Assembly (NCBI GenBank): GCA_018223125.1
Contig: JAAEZA010000020.1
Span: 1-64,000, forward strand
From: Paracoccaceae bacterium
GTDB taxonomy: Bacteria > Pseudomonadota > Alphaproteobacteria > Rhodobacterales > Rhodobacteraceae
DNA: 64,000 nucleotides
Direction of reading: 5' to 3'
Shown: piece by piece, positions 25,619-36,324 of the stretch
How the letters are laid out: each line of letters opens with the position of its first letter
How positions within the stretch are numbered: position 1 is the stretch's first letter
The notes under the pieces: generated by a model
Told to the model about the DNA's origin: nothing
The model's database searches: none
Seen by the model: the letters and a program-made list of their open reading frames with translations, nothing else
Position numbers and translations under genes: made by a program

Positions 25619-26950
25619 CTACCCCCCCTTGTTCCGGCTTGTACGCAGCTTGGCAAAATACTCGGTCCGCTTCTTCAACTCCCGCTCGAAACCCCGATCC
25701 ACCGGCACATAATAGACCCCGTGTTTCATCCCGTCGGGGAAGTAATTCTGCCCCGAAAACCCGTCCTCTGCGTCATGGTCGTATTCATAGCCGACGCCGT
25801 AGCCTTCGTCTTTCATCAGCTTGGTCGGTGCATTGCGGATATGTTTGGGCGGCGGCTCCGATCCGGTTTTCCGCGCAGCCCTGCGGGCCTCTTTATAGGC
25901 TTTGTAGGCCCCGTTCGATTTCGGGGCGAGCGCAAGATAGATCACCGCTTGCGCCAGCGCCAGTTCCCCTTCGGGGCTGCCAAGCCGCTCAAAGGTTTGC
26001 CAGGACTGCAAGCAAACAGCCTGTGCCTGCGGATCGGCCAGACCGATATCCTCTACCGCCATACGGGTGATTCTGCGTGCCAGAAAACGCGGATCCTCGC
26101 CCCCTTCCAGCATCCGGCACAACCAGTAAACCGCTGCATCCGGATCAGACCCGCGCACAGATTTGTGCAGCGCCGAAATCAGGTTGTAATGTTCTTCTCC
26201 GGATTTGTCATACTTCGGTGCGCGGCGTGAAAGCCGTTTGGACAATCCGTCCCGCCCCACTTTTTCCCTGGCATCCCAGGCAAAGCACTGTTCCAGAATG
26301 TTGATCAGGGCACGCCCGTCCCCGTCCGCCATCTCCAGCACCGCCTCTCGGGCATCCGCTGTCAGGGGCAGTGCGCGCTGTACCAGTTGTTCTGCCCGCT
26401 GCGCCATCAGTTCCAGATCGGCAAGCGTCAAACGCTCCAGTACCATCACCTGACTGCGGCTCATCACAGCGGCATTCAACTCGAACGAAGGATTTTCCGT
26501 CGTCGCGCCAACCAGCACAATGGTCCCGTCTTCCATATGGGGCAGAAAGCCGTCCTGCTGGGCCTTGTTGAACCGGTGAATCTCATCCACGAACAACACC
26601 GTTCCACGGCCGGTCTTCTGCCGCAGCTTGGCGGCATCGAACACTTTCTTCAGATCCGCCACGCCCGAGAATATCGCGCTGATCTGGACAAACTCCATCT
26701 CGGTTTCATCTGCCAGCAACTTGGCCAGCGTGGTTTTCCCAACACCCGGCGGCCCCCAGAAAATGATCGAGGACAGGCGTCCGCTTTCCAGCATCACCCG
26801 TAACGCACCATCTTCGCCCAGAAGATGCTGCTGCCCGATCACTTCCGCGAAATGGCGCGGGCGCAGACGGTCCGCCAGCGGCGCATTCTTTGCAGGGGCA
26901 TCCGCTTGCCCCTTTGCCCCGTCGTCCAGTGCATCAAAAAGATCCGCCAT
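25619..26950 (-). CDS. rarA: Replication-associated recombination protein A (AAA+ ATPase)
   Basis: RarA/MgsA acts at stalled replication forks and interacts with SSB and the clamp-loader system. The 443-residue protein has Walker [13 protein letters not shown], Walker [13 protein letters not shown], sensor 1 [11 protein letters not shown] and the C-terminal tetramerisation domain ([29 protein letters not shown]-type end). The start [10 protein letters not shown] is supported by relatives. It lies downstream of the rplQ end, separated by a terminator, and has its own start region. Confidence 0.95.
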   Translation of the reverse strand: MADLFDALDDGAKGQADAPAKNAPLADRLRPRHFAEVIGQQHLLGEDGALRVMLESGRLSSIIFWGPPGVGKTTLAKLLADETEMEFVQISAIFSGVADLKKVFDAAKLRQKTGRGTVLFVDEIHRFNKAQQDGFLPHMEDGTIVLVGATTENPSFELNAAVMSRSQVMVLERLTLADLELMAQRAEQLVQRALPLTADAREAVLEMADGDGRALINILEQCFAWDAREKVGRDGLSKRLSRRAPKYDKSGEEHYNLISALHKSVRGSDPDAAVYWLCRMLEGGEDPRFLARRITRMAVEDIGLADPQAQAVCLQSWQTFERLGSPEGELALAQAVIYLALAPKSNGAYKAYKEARRAARKTGSEPPPKHIRNAPTKLMKDEGYGVGYEYDHDAEDGFSGQNYFPDGMKHGVYYVPVDRGFERELKKRTEYFAKLRTSRNKGG

Positions 26951-27045
26951 CGCGTCACCCGCCCCAATTCAACCTGTGCCCAGTTTGGCCTGCAAACCCT
27001 GCCGACGCAATGTAGCGCCGCTTCAATGTTCGCCAAATACTCAAA

Positions 27046-27083
27046 GAAAAACCCCGCCAGACCAGGACGGTCTGACGGGGTTC
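27046..27083 (-). terminator. Terminator of the rpsM-rpsK-rpoA-rplQ unit
   Basis: On the minus strand AACCCCGTCAGACC, a short loop and GGTCTGGCGGGGTTTTTC form a strong stem with a T-run. It lies about 25 bases after the rplQ stop. Confidence 0.88.
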
Positions 27084-27108
27084 CTACTGTCCCGAATTTT
27101 ATCGGTTT

Positions 27109-27531
27109 TTATTCGTCTGCTGCATCCATTTCAGCAGCAACGCGGGCTTTGTCAGCCGCGCCTTTGGCGTCTACGTCACGATCAACGAATTCGATGATCG
27201 CCATAGGAGCCATGTCGCCGTAGCGGAAGCCGGCTTTCATGATGCGCACGTAACCGCCTTGACGGTCCTTGTAGCGCGGGCCAAGCACGTCGAACAGTTT
27301 GGAAACATACTGGTCTTCCTTCAGCTTGGAAGCGGCCTGACGACGGGCGTGCAGATCGCCACGTTTCGCCAATGTGATCAGTTTTTCCATGATCGGGCGC
27401 AGTTCCTTTGCTTTTGGCAAAGTTGTTTTGATTTGCTCATGTTCGATGAGCGAGCCTGTCATGTTCGAGAACAGCGCTTTGCGGTGTTCATGTGTCCGGT
27501 TCAGGCGACGGTATCCACGTGCGTGACGCAT
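27109..27531 (-). CDS. rplQ: 50S ribosomal protein L17
   Basis: The 140-residue protein begins [20 protein letters not shown], the universal L17 start, and contains [23 protein letters not shown]. The C-terminal 20 residues are an acidic, alanine-rich extension ([20 protein letters not shown]) common in this order. L17 lies near the peptide exit tunnel of the large subunit. It is the last gene of the alpha-operon block, 165 bases after rpoA with a REP palindrome in between. Confidence 0.97.
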   Translation of the reverse strand: MRHARGYRRLNRTHEHRKALFSNMTGSLIEHEQIKTTLPKAKELRPIMEKLITLAKRGDLHARRQAASKLKEDQYVSKLFDVLGPRYKDRQGGYVRIMKAGFRYGDMAPMAIIEFVDRDVDAKGAADKARVAAEMDAADE

Positions 27532-27669
27532 TTTGGTTTTCCTTCTTAATGCTTTGTCCGGCGAGCCTGCGTGGGTCTCGCACTCCTTGGGGCAGAATTA
27601 CCCGATAATTCCCCGCCAACTGCGGGCATTTTGCAATCGGCGGACCAAAGCCCGCCAACCGCGTATTCA

Positions 27670-27693
27670 GTAGGTCGGGCTTCAGCCCGACAC
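27670..27693 (+). repeat. GTAG-type REP palindrome, copy 1
   Basis: GTAG followed by 8-base arms GTCGGGCT and AGCCCGAC around TC, then AC. It starts three bases after the rpoA stop and lies inside the rpoA-rplQ gap. The same element recurs at 35557, 37267, 44711 and 49705. Confidence 0.9.
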
Positions 27694-27696
27694 ACC

Positions 27697-28713
27697 TTAA
27701 AACTGGTCTTCGTATTTCTTGGCCAGATCTTCGATGTTGTCCGGTGGCCAATCCACGATGTCCATACCAAGGTGCAGACCCATGCCGGTCAGAACTTCCT
27801 TGATTTCGTTCAGGGATTTCCGGCCGAAGTTTGGCGTGCGCAGCATTTCTGCTTCGGTTTTCTGGATCAGGTCGCCAATGTAAACGATATTGTCGTTCTT
27901 CAGGCAGTTTGCAGAACGCACAGACAGTTCCAACTCGTCCACTTTCTTCAGCAGCAGCGGGTTGAATTCCAGATCGTCTTCTTCTTCCTGACGGGAGGCG
28001 GATTCCGGTTCGTCGAAGTTTACAAACACGGACAGTTGGTCCTGCAGGATACGTGCAGCATAGGCCACAGCGTCTTCCGGCGAAATCGACCCGTCTGTTT
28101 CCAGTTTCAGTGTCAGCTTGTCATAGTCCAGAACCTGACCTTCACGGGTCGGTTGAACATCGTATGACACTTTAACAACAGGCGAGAACAGCGCATCGAT
28201 CGGAATCAGGCCAATTGGCGCATCTTCGGGGCGGTTCTTGTCGGCTGCAACATAGCCCTTACCGGTTTCAACGGTCATTTCCATGAACAGGGACGCGCCG
28301 TCATCAAGGTGACAGATCACGTGATCCTTGTTCAGGATCTGGATGTCAGCGGTTTCGGAAATGTCACCCGCAGTCACAACACCCGGGCCTTTAGCCGCGA
28401 TAGACACACGTTTGGTGCCTTCTGCTTCCATGCCAACGGCCACACCTTTAAGGTTCAGAACGATGTCGGTTACGTCTTCACGTACGCCGGCCACGCTGGA
28501 GAACTCGTGCAGAACGTTGTCGATCTGTACGGAAGTGATCGCAGCACCTTGCAGGGACGACAGCAGGACACGCCGCAGCGCGTTGCCCAAAGTCAGACCA
28601 AAGCCGCGCTCAAGCGGTTCGGCAACACAGGTTGCCTGACGCAGCGGGTCGCCACCTGGTTTGATGTCCATCTGAGTGGGGCGGATAAGCTCTTGCCAAT
28701 TCTTGTGGATCAT
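27697..28713 (-). CDS. rpoA: DNA-directed RNA polymerase subunit alpha
   Basis: The 338-residue protein has the N-terminal assembly domain ([27 protein letters not shown], the universal alpha signature) and the C-terminal domain ([38 protein letters not shown]), which binds UP elements and activators. The two are joined by an acidic linker around residue 230-250. Length and ends are normal for alphaproteobacteria. It follows rpsK after 113 bases that contain a hairpin. Confidence 0.97.
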   Translation of the reverse strand: MIHKNWQELIRPTQMDIKPGGDPLRQATCVAEPLERGFGLTLGNALRRVLLSSLQGAAITSVQIDNVLHEFSSVAGVREDVTDIVLNLKGVAVGMEAEGTKRVSIAAKGPGVVTAGDISETADIQILNKDHVICHLDDGASLFMEMTVETGKGYVAADKNRPEDAPIGLIPIDALFSPVVKVSYDVQPTREGQVLDYDKLTLKLETDGSISPEDAVAYAARILQDQLSVFVNFDEPESASRQEEEDDLEFNPLLLKKVDELELSVRSANCLKNDNIVYIGDLIQKTEAEMLRTPNFGRKSLNEIKEVLTGMGLHLGMDIVDWPPDNIEDLAKKYEDQF

Positions 28714-28782
28714 AAGTCCTCCATTCCTGTTCGCCGATCGGATCCGATTGATCGGGAACGCCCGAGGGTATTAACAATAACG

Positions 28783-28807
28783 CGGGCCGATCCTGTGAAC
28801 CGGCCCG
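28783..28807 (-). terminator. Possible attenuator hairpin between rpsK and rpoA
   Basis: CGGGCCG and CGGCCCG form a 7-bp stem with an 11-base loop; on the minus strand it is followed by a T-rich but broken stretch. It could reduce readthrough into rpoA or mark an RNA-processing site. Confidence 0.3.
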
Positions 28808-28826
28808 ATAATTCTTGACGCGAGGC

Positions 28827-29216
28827 TTATACCCGGCGGCGCTTGGGAGGGCGGCAGCCGTTGTGGGCGATCGGTGTCACATCGCGGATGGATGTGATGT
28901 TGAAGCCTACAGCAGCCAGTGCGCGCAATGCGCTTTCACGACCCGAACCCGGACCCTGAACTTCAACTTCCAGCGTTTTCACGCCGTGCTCTTGCGCTTT
29001 CTTGCCAGCATCTTCAGCAGCCATCTGGGCTGCGTAAGGTGTGGATTTGCGCGAGCCTTTGAAGCCCATTGTGCCAGCGGAAGACCATGAAATTGCGTTG
29101 CCTTGGGCGTCAGCAATCAGGATCTTTGTGTTGTTGAAAGAGGAGTTTACGTGCGCAACACCAGTCGTGATGTTCTTACGGACCTTCTTCTTTACGCGAA
29201 GTTTTTCACGTGCCAT
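28827..29216 (-). CDS. rpsK: 30S ribosomal protein S11
   Basis: A 129-residue S11, with [39 protein letters not shown] and the universal C-terminus [19 protein letters not shown]11 lines the platform of the small subunit near the mRNA exit. It is 14 bases after rpsM and clearly cotranscribed with it. Confidence 0.97.
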   Translation of the reverse strand: MAREKLRVKKKVRKNITTGVAHVNSSFNNTKILIADAQGNAISWSSAGTMGFKGSRKSTPYAAQMAAEDAGKKAQEHGVKTLEVEVQGPGSGRESALRALAAVGFNITSIRDVTPIAHNGCRPPKRRRV

Positions 29217-29230
29217 CGTTCAAGCCCTCC

Positions 29231-29599
29231 TTATTTCTTTTTGCCGGCAATCGCGCGGGCTGGGCCCTTGCGTGTGCGTGCGTTTGTGTGTGTGCGCTGA
29301 CCGCGAACAGGCAGGCCACGACGGTGACGCAGGCCGCGGTAGCAACCCAGATCCATCAGGCGTTTGATGTTCATGGAAACTTCACGACGCAGATCACCTT
29401 CAACGTCAAGGTTTGCGTCAATGTATTCGCGAATTTTCAGAACTTCCGCATCGGACAGTTCGTTGATCCGGCGGGTAACGTCCAGTCCGGTTTCTTCGCA
29501 AATTTTAGCAGCGGTCGTGTTACCGATGCCGTGAATATATGTAAGGGCGATTGGGACCCGTTTGTGGGTCGGCAAGTTAACGCCGGCGATACGTGCCAA
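29231..29599 (-). CDS. rpsM: 30S ribosomal protein S13
   Basis: A 122-residue S13 starting [15 protein letters not shown] and ending with the basic tail [23 protein letters not shown] that reaches tRNAs. In most genomes rpsM follows secY-adk (infA, rpmJ) in one unit. Here a plus-strand potassium-transport pair separates it from adk, and a candidate promoter about 150 bases upstream would restart transcription. Confidence 0.97.
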   Translation of the reverse strand: MARIAGVNLPTHKRVPIALTYIHGIGNTTAAKICEETGLDVTRRINELSDAEVLKIREYIDANLDVEGDLRREVSMNIKRLMDLGCYRGLRHRRGLPVRGQRTHTNARTRKGPARAIAGKKK

Positions 29600-30086
29600 G
29601 GGCTCTTCCTTATGGTTGCGGCTCCGTGTTTCCAGAACCTTTTTTCACAACAAAAGCCCAACACCACCACGGCATCAGGCCACTTCCTATTAGGGTATCT
29701 GACGAATCACTGTAATCAGCAAAAAATGACCGATTCCTTAAGGAAGCTGTGCGATACACGCCGTTCCAATGAAGGTCAACCCCTCTGCCCAAAGGTTGGG
29801 GCCACAACACGGCTGTTTTGCGCGGTCATGTGGCCCTTCGGGGTTTATAACGTCTAAAGGCCACCGCCCCAAATAGCCAGCGTTATTTGCCGGAACCTTT
29901 GGCCCTGTCATCTTGTGCGAACGGGAAACCACAGCGGTCTGGATCCCGTAAATGCGCCCGCGCCACCCTATGTGTCTTTCGGGGCGGACACAAAAAACTG
30001 AAGCCCCTCCGGCGGCGTTCCCCTTGATCCTCTCGCACCTTCCTTTAAAAGCTGACCTCTATCCTGCCAGCAGATAAGAGGCTCTT
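29600..30086. other. Divergent intergenic region between rpsM and the trk-type genes
   Basis: About 490 bases with no convincing gene (a plus-strand frame ending at 29857 is the antisense of rpsM and the leader). It contains the rpsM promoter at 29751-29779. On the right, AAGAGG seven bases before 30087 is the ribosome site of the trkA-like gene; its promoter is not obvious. Confidence 0.5.
29751..29779 (-). promoter_or_regulatory. Candidate sigma70 promoter for rpsM-rpsK-rpoA-rplQ
   Basis: On the minus strand TTGACC (29774-29779) and TATCGC (29751-29756) are separated by exactly 17 bases. It precedes rpsM by about 150 bases and would serve the block cut off from secY-adk by the inserted genes. 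Confidence 0.55.
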
Positions 30087-30770
30087 ATGAAATCCGGCAA
30101 ACGATCCCTGCTGCAAAAGCGCAGCACTTTCGCAGTTATCGGTCTTGGCTCTTTTGGCAGCACGGTTGCCTTGGAACTGGCGCGGTTCGGCAACCATGTG
30201 ATCGGCATTGATACCAACGAATCTTTGGTTAACAACCACGCCGAGGATTTGACCCAAGCCCTGATTGTTGACGCCAAAGACGATGCCGCCCTGCGCGAGG
30301 CAGGGATCGCCGAATGTGATGTCGCGGTTGTGGCCATGGGCGCGGATCTGGAATCCAGCATCCTTGCAGCGATCAACCTGAAAACCATCGGCGTTCCTGT
30401 GGTCTGGGCCAAAGCCACCACCAAGACCCACCACCGCATCCTGAGCAAACTGAAAGTCGATCGCATCATCCACCCCGAAGTGGAGGTGGGCCAGCATGTG
30501 GCCCAGGTGCTGCACAACCCGCTGGTACGCGACTATGTCAGCCTTGGGAACGGCTTTCATGTGGTCAACTTTCGCATCCCCGAAACACTAGAGGGTAAAA
30601 CGCTGGACCAGATGTCCCATAATGAGGATTTCAACCTGCGCTGCATCGGGGCCATGCGGGGGACGGAATATCTGGGACGCGACGGGGACAGTTGCGAATT
30701 GCGCAAAGGCGATTTGCTGATCCTTCTGGGCCGCCGCGCCGATCTGCGCAATTTCGCAGCGACCCTGTAA
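30087..30770 (+). CDS. TrkA/KtrA-type potassium uptake regulatory subunit
   Basis: A 227-residue cytosolic protein with an N-terminal RCK nucleotide-binding domain (FAVIGLGSFGSTVALELARFG; acidic strand end VIGIDTNE) and a C-terminal TrkA-C domain (VVNFRIPETLEGKTLDQMS onward). Such proteins form rings that gate the potassium channel-like TrkH/KtrB on binding ATP/ADP or NAD(H). The single RCK_N plus TrkA_C plan is that of KtrA rather than the double TrkA. Its stop overlaps the start of the channel gene (TAATG). The pair lies between adk and rpsM on the opposite strand. Confidence 0.9.
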   Translation: MKSGKRSLLQKRSTFAVIGLGSFGSTVALELARFGNHVIGIDTNESLVNNHAEDLTQALIVDAKDDAALREAGIAECDVAVVAMGADLESSILAAINLKTIGVPVVWAKATTKTHHRILSKLKVDRIIHPEVEVGQHVAQVLHNPLVRDYVSLGNGFHVVNFRIPETLEGKTLDQMSHNEDFNLRCIGAMRGTEYLGRDGDSCELRKGDLLILLGRRADLRNFAATL

Positions 30771-32116
30771 TGTCGCCGCGCATTCCCGTCCCGCAGGGCT
30801 GGCGCCTGCCAAACCTGCCGCCCCCGATGATGCTGGCCCTGATCTATCTGATCTGCATCCTTCTGGGCGCGCTTCTGTTGCTGTTGCCGATCGCCAACAC
30901 GGGGTCTGTGACCCTTGGCGATGCCATCTTCACCTCTGCCTCTGCTGTGACGGTGACAGGCTTGGCCGTGGTGGACACGGGATCGGCTTTTACAGTTTTC
31001 GGGCAGTTTGTCATCATGGCGCTGATCCAGCTTGGCGGGTTGGGGCTGATGAGCTTTGCCGTATTGGTCCTGTCGGCCATGGGCATCCCCATCGGCATGC
31101 CCCAACGCCTGATCCTGCGCGAGGACCTGAACCACACCTCGCTGCACAACCTGACAGCCATCGTGCGCATCATTCTGGTGGTCTCGCTGACCTGCGAACT
31201 GTTGGGCACTGCGCTGCTGGCTTTCGTCTTTGTGCCTGAATTCGGTTGGGCCGATGGTCTGTGGAATGCGCTGTTCCACAGTATTTCCGCCTTTAACAAT
31301 GCTGGCTTTGCGCTGTTCCCTGACAGCCTGTCGCGATGGGTTGCCAACCCGCTCATCAATCTGGTGATCCCTGCCCTGTTCATTCTGGGTGGCTTGGGGT
31401 TTGTGGTGGTGGCCGATCTGTTTGGCACCCGAAACTGGGCGCGGCTGACCTTGCACAGCAAACTGATGATTGTGGGCACCGCTATGTTCATCTTCTTCGC
31501 ATGGTTCTTTTTCGCTGCCTTGGAATGGAACAACCCCGGCACTCTCGGGCAACTGCCCACCATAGGCGCAAAGCTGTGGGCAAGCTGGTTTCAGGCGGTG
31601 ACGCCGCGCACCGCAGGGTTCAACACGCTGGACACAGCGGCCATGCACGACAGCACCACCATGATGACCATGATCCTGATGATCATCGGCGGTGGCAGTG
31701 CATCCACGGCAGGCGGCGTCAAGGTGACCACCGTGATCGTCCTGCTGATCGCAAGCGTCGCTTTCTTTCGCCGCCGCACCGAAATTCAGGTTTTTGGCCG
31801 CAGTCTGGGCGTTGAGGAGATCATGAAGGTCATGGCACTGGCCACCGTCAGCACCGTGGTGATCTTTTCCGCGATCTTTATCGTTTCCATTTCCCACGAC
31901 GGAGAGTTCATCGACCTTGTGTTCGAGGTTACTTCGGCCTTTGGCACTGTCGGCCTGTCACGGGGGGCCACATCGGAACTGGACAGTGTCGGGCGTACCC
32001 TGATCATCTGCCTGATGTTTCTGGGCCGCGTCGGTCCCCTGACGCTTGGCTTCTTTCTGGCCACTCGCAGCACACCGAGGGTTAAATACCCCAAGGGTCA
32101 AATCCATCTGGGCTAA
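30770..32116 (+). CDS. TrkH/KtrB-type potassium uptake membrane protein
   Basis: A 448-residue membrane protein with four pore repeats typical of the Trk/Ktr/HKT family. The selectivity-filter-like segments are TVTGLAVVD, AFNNAGFALF, RTAGFNTLD and AFGTVGLSRG, each with the central Gly. Eight to ten membrane spans can be drawn around them. It imports K+ (often with Na+ or the membrane potential). The product ends TLGFFLATR...GQIHLG. It is translationally coupled to the regulatory subunit gene. Confidence 0.9.
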   Translation: MSPRIPVPQGWRLPNLPPPMMLALIYLICILLGALLLLLPIANTGSVTLGDAIFTSASAVTVTGLAVVDTGSAFTVFGQFVIMALIQLGGLGLMSFAVLVLSAMGIPIGMPQRLILREDLNHTSLHNLTAIVRIILVVSLTCELLGTALLAFVFVPEFGWADGLWNALFHSISAFNNAGFALFPDSLSRWVANPLINLVIPALFILGGLGFVVVADLFGTRNWARLTLHSKLMIVGTAMFIFFAWFFFAALEWNNPGTLGQLPTIGAKLWASWFQAVTPRTAGFNTLDTAAMHDSTTMMTMILMIIGGGSASTAGGVKVTTVIVLLIASVAFFRRRTEIQVFGRSLGVEEIMKVMALATVSTVVIFSAIFIVSISHDGEFIDLVFEVTSAFGTVGLSRGATSELDSVGRTLIICLMFLGRVGPLTLGFFLATRSTPRVKYPKGQIHLG

Positions 32117-32121
32117 AAGCC

Positions 32122-32152
32122 AAAAGGCCGCTTGGGTATGCAAGCGGCCTTT
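32122..32152. terminator. Bidirectional terminator between ktrB-like gene and adk
   Basis: AAAGGCCGCTTG and CAAGCGGCCTTT form a perfect 12-bp stem with a short loop. It ends the plus-strand potassium genes and the minus-strand rplO-secY-adk unit. Confidence 0.85.
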
Positions 32153-32180
32153 GACAAATTCTTCAGGATCGGCGGGGAAC

Positions 32181-32825
32181 TTAATCCATCGCCTCTGCAA
32201 TCGAGGCTTTGACCTGATCAATCGGCGCCAGCCCGTCGATGCTTTGCAACTGCCGCTTGGCGTAGTAATAGCCGATCAGGGGGGACGTGTCTTTGTAGTA
32301 GGCCATCAGCCGTGTCTTGAGGCTTTCCTCGTTATCATCCGCGCGGCGTTTGAATTCCGTACCGCCACATTTGTCGCAGACACCCTCTTGCGCCGGTTTC
32401 TTGGCAGTATCGTGATAGCCTGCACCGCAATTTGCGCAGGTGTAGCGGCCGGTGATGCGGGACACGAGAGCCTCGTCATCCACACGCATTTCAATCACCG
32501 TATCCAGAGACTGGCCAACACTGTCCAGCAGTTTCCCCAAGGCATCCGCCTGTGCCAGCGTGCGGGGGAAGCCGTCAAAGATAAAGCCGCCCTCGGCTTT
32601 GGCTGTTTCCAGTTGTTCGCGGATCAGGCCGATCACAATCTCGTCCGTAACAAGTTCACCGCGATCCATGACACCGGCAACCATTTTGCCCATTTCCGTA
32701 CCGGAAGACCGTGCCGCACGCAGCATGTCGCCCGTGCTCAGCTGCACCATATTCCGCTCTTCCACCAGCATCGCGGCCTGTGTTCCTTTACCGGCGCCCG
32801 GCGGGCCAAGCAAAATAATATTCAT
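32181..32825 (-). CDS. adk: Adenylate kinase
   Basis: Adk balances ATP + AMP and 2 ADP in the cytosol. The 214-residue protein has the P-loop [11 protein letters not shown], the AMP-site GFPRTLAQA and a long-type LID with two zinc-binding CxxC pairs (CANC and CDKC). The ATG at 32825 gives the family start [10 protein letters not shown]; a start at 32840 is unlikely. The gene follows secY after about 195 bases that include a terminator-like hairpin. Confidence 0.97.
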   Translation of the reverse strand: MNIILLGPPGAGKGTQAAMLVEERNMVQLSTGDMLRAARSSGTEMGKMVAGVMDRGELVTDEIVIGLIREQLETAKAEGGFIFDGFPRTLAQADALGKLLDSVGQSLDTVIEMRVDDEALVSRITGRYTCANCGAGYHDTAKKPAQEGVCDKCGGTEFKRRADDNEESLKTRLMAYYKDTSPLIGYYYAKRQLQSIDGLAPIDQVKASIAEAMD

Positions 32826-32957
32826 GTAGATTCCCTTCATATCGCAGCACGCGCACAGCTATAGCCTCATTTCACATCCGGCGAAAACAAGAAACGTATA
32901 CTTGCGCATACACGTCGCAGGTAGGCGGATCGGGAAAAACCCCGTTCCGGCAATGAT

Positions 32958-32987
32958 AAAGGCCGCACAGCGTGCTGCACGGCCTTT
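32958..32987 (-). terminator. Hairpin between secY and adk
   Basis: On the minus strand AAAGGCCGTGCAGC and GCTGTGCGGCCTTT pair almost perfectly. It stands 34 bases after the secY stop and resembles a full intrinsic terminator, so adk may be partly or wholly driven from its own promoter. Confidence 0.75.
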
Positions 32988-33020
32988 CGAACTGTCAACG
33001 AAACGTTACGTTCCGAAGGC

Positions 33021-34385
<1,365 letters not shown>

Positions 34386-34440
34386 GAACGTCCCTTTCAT
34401 ATAGTCGCACACGCGGCGTCCCGGGTGATGCGTCAAAAAC

Positions 34441-34477
34441 AAAACGCCGCGAGACCAATCAACAGGGTCGCGCGGCG
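34441..34477 (-). terminator. Terminator-like hairpin in the rplO-secY gap
   Basis: On the minus strand CGCCGCG-CGACC pairs with GGTCT-CGCGGCG and is followed by TTTTGTTTTTG. A second, weaker stem, GAAGCGCC with GGGCGTTTC (34558-34583), directly follows rplO. Both may lower secY expression relative to rplO. Confidence 0.6.
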
Positions 34478-34600
34478 CCGAAAAACTTGATCGTGAGTTA
34501 TGTAAGCGGCAGGTCCACCGCTCACAAGCCCAATTCAAGGGTTTTGACTTTTATTTGAAACGCCCGATGTTCAGGCGCTTCAAAATCCGGTCAGAACACT

Positions 34601-35083
34601 TTAGGCGTCAGCGTCGGCTTTCGCAGGCTGCGCAACGGTCAGCTTGCCGCCAGCCGCTTCAACAGCCGCAACAGCAGTGCGGGACGCGCCGGTGACTGTC
34701 AGGTCGATCTTGGAGGTGATTTCACCCTTGTTCAGGATGCGAACACCGTCCTTGACACGACGAACCAGACCGGATTCGACCAGAACTTCTTCTGTGATCG
34801 GTTTGCCAGCGTCGATTTTCTTCTCGTCGATGAATTTTTGCAGCAGGCCAAGGTTCACAACAGCATGTGTTTTTGCGTTGATGTTGTTGAAGCCGCGCTT
34901 AGGCAAACGTTGGTACAATGGCATCTGACCGCCTTCGTAGCCGCCGATGGATACACCCGAACGGGACTTTTGACCCTTGATACCACGGCCACCTGTTTTA
35001 CCTGTGCCGGAACCCGGACCACGGCCGATGCGCTTGCGTTTTTTGACTGCACCCGGATTGTCTGAAAGCTGATTCAGTTTCAT
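34601..35083 (-). CDS. rplO: 50S ribosomal protein L15
   Basis: A 160-residue L15 with the glycine-rich start [24 protein letters not shown]-type region and FEGGQ-like [17 protein letters not shown]. The end is an alanine-rich extension ([11 protein letters not shown]). In the standard spc order it follows rpmD; here the two are separated by the LysR, methyltransferase and secreted-peptide genes, and a candidate promoter lies about 100 bases upstream. Confidence 0.97.
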   Translation of the reverse strand: MKLNQLSDNPGAVKKRKRIGRGPGSGTGKTGGRGIKGQKSRSGVSIGGYEGGQMPLYQRLPKRGFNNINAKTHAVVNLGLLQKFIDEKKIDAGKPITEEVLVESGLVRRVKDGVRILNKGEITSKIDLTVTGASRTAVAAVEAAGGKLTVAQPAKADADA

Positions 35084-35180
35084 TGTCGCTATCTCCTTTT
35101 GCCGGAACTACCCCCGATGAGCGACAAAGGGGCAAACACGGCGTTACGATGTGATTCTGGAAAAGTTCCCAGATTGGTGG

Positions 35181-35209
35181 CGTATAGAGTGACAAGCCCC
35201 GCAAGGCAA
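35181..35209 (-). promoter_or_regulatory. Candidate sigma70 promoter for rplO-secY-adk
   Basis: On the minus strand TTGCCT (35204-35209) and TATACG (35181-35186) are separated by 17 bases. It would restart transcription after the interruption between rpmD and rplO. The -35 is moderate. Confidence 0.5.
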
Positions 35210-35255
35210 GACCCGTTTCTGGTTTCCTAATTGCTTTGGGGATACCCTGCCTTCG

Positions 35256-35450
35256 TTAATGACAGTGCACGCGTCCGGTACTTGTTTGCTTGTGACAACA
35301 CTGCCCCGGAGGAGAACTTTTCCGGCATCCTCCACCGTGAAAGACTTCGGAATGGGAGGTAGCTGACTGAACAGGCTGCCCTGCAATTGCAACGGGAAGG
35401 TACGGTACAGCCAGAACAATGGCTGCTAAGACGATAGCAAAACGTTTCAT
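35256..35450 (-). CDS. Small secreted Cys/His-rich peptide
   Basis: The 64-residue product starts MKRFAIVLAAIVLA, a clear signal peptide with a likely cleavage after AIA (residue 23). The mature 41 residues contain four Cys (42, 51, 52, 63) and five His, clustered in the motif CRKSSPPGQCCH and the end VHCH. Such spacing suggests metal binding or disulfide pairing in the periplasm. The ATG at 35450 gives the proper basic n-region; a start at 35462 would add four residues. I remember similar PPGQCCH...HCH peptides in other proteobacteria but no function. It lies between rplO and a REP element. Confidence 0.7.
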   Translation of the reverse strand: MKRFAIVLAAIVLAVPYLPVAIAGQPVQSATSHSEVFHGGGCRKSSPPGQCCHKQTSTGRVHCH

Positions 35451-35556
35451 AATTATATCCAAAAAAACTCAATCTTAAATAGAGTTAATAAAAGGTTAGC
35501 AAAAAGTAAATGACATATTATGAGGCTATAACGCCGAGTGGCCCATGTATAACAAA

Positions 35557-35608
35557 GTAGGTCGGGCTTCAGCCCGACACCCCAATCGGACACCTTCAGC
35601 CCGACACC
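35557..35608 (+). repeat. GTAG-type REP palindrome, copy 2, with a degenerate second copy
   Basis: The full element (GTAG, arms GTCGGGCT/AGCCCGAC) occupies 35557-35580. A partial copy follows directly, with an eroded left arm (TCGGACACC) and an intact right part TTCAGCCCGACACC ending at 35608. It stands 7 to 35 bases after the stop of the methyltransferase gene. Confidence 0.85.
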
Positions 35609-35615
35609 ATCCCCC

Positions 35616-36239
35616 TCAAACCTTGCGCGCCACGATGTAGCGGCTGATCCCTTTTGCCGGATATGAGTCGCTCTCCAGAATTTCAAACCCTGCGGCGCGG
35701 ATCAAGCGCTCCAATTCTTCGACTCCAAGATAATTCAGAAAGGGCGCTTTGCCGAAAAGTTGCATCACCTTGATCAACGGTCCGAACAACCAGCGTTTCG
35801 GCTTCAGACACCCCGTCTTGCTGATGAACAGCCCGCCCCTTTCGAGAGGTGCGGACAGATTGCCAATCACAGCCGCCGGATCTTTGGTCAGGTGCAACAG
35901 GTTAAAGGCAAGAATGGCGTCCGGCTTGGGGTCTAAAGTCAGAGGTTTCGTCACATCCGCGGTTTGAAAGGCGGCATTTGATACTCCCTCTGCCTGCGCC
36001 TTACCACGGGCGATTTCTATCATGGAGCGCGAAAAATCTGTCCCGAGGATGGAACCGACATACGGTGCGAGCAACAGGGCCGTTGATCCTGTACCACAGC
36101 CGACCTCGATCACATGATCGTCGGGCTTCAGATAGGATTTCGTCCGATTCAGAGTTTTGTGATAGTTTTCCAAATCGGAAATGGGTCTTTTTGCGTATTT
36201 ACCGGCGATCCGGTTCCAGAACTGATCAGCGTTTTGCAT
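35616..36239 (-). CDS. Class I SAM-dependent methyltransferase
   Basis: A 207-residue protein with the SAM-binding motif VIEVGCGTGSTALLLAP (about 43-59), acidic second strand ILGTDFSRSMIEIAR, DAILAFNLLHL as motif IV and GGLFISKTGCL as motif V. The C-terminal end GISRYIVARKV is typical for UbiE-like small-molecule methyltransferases. The gene is divergent from the LysR gene, with an 85-base shared control region, so regulation by that LysR protein is plausible. Confidence 0.85.
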   Translation of the reverse strand: MQNADQFWNRIAGKYAKRPISDLENYHKTLNRTKSYLKPDDHVIEVGCGTGSTALLLAPYVGSILGTDFSRSMIEIARGKAQAEGVSNAAFQTADVTKPLTLDPKPDAILAFNLLHLTKDPAAVIGNLSAPLERGGLFISKTGCLKPKRWLFGPLIKVMQLFGKAPFLNYLGVEELERLIRAAGFEILESDSYPAKGISRYIVARKV

Positions 36240-36324
36240 CCTGCGCTCCTGTTTTGCGCTTCTATACCTATACGAGAAGCCATTATAAATTGCCAGAATA
36301 CGCAGATCTTATATACATATTTGC

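Noticed and set aside
29210-29857. A 215-codon plus-strand frame
   Set aside because: Antisense to rpsM and its leader; no ribosome site and no family resemblance.
30557-31897. A 446-codon minus-strand frame
   Set aside because: It is antisense to the TrkH/KtrB-type gene and full of low-complexity His/Gln/Asp, with no ribosome site.
32841-33020. infA or rpmJ in the secY-adk-rpsM region
   Set aside because: Neither translation factor IF-1 nor L36 could be found in the gaps on either strand; they must lie elsewhere in the genome.
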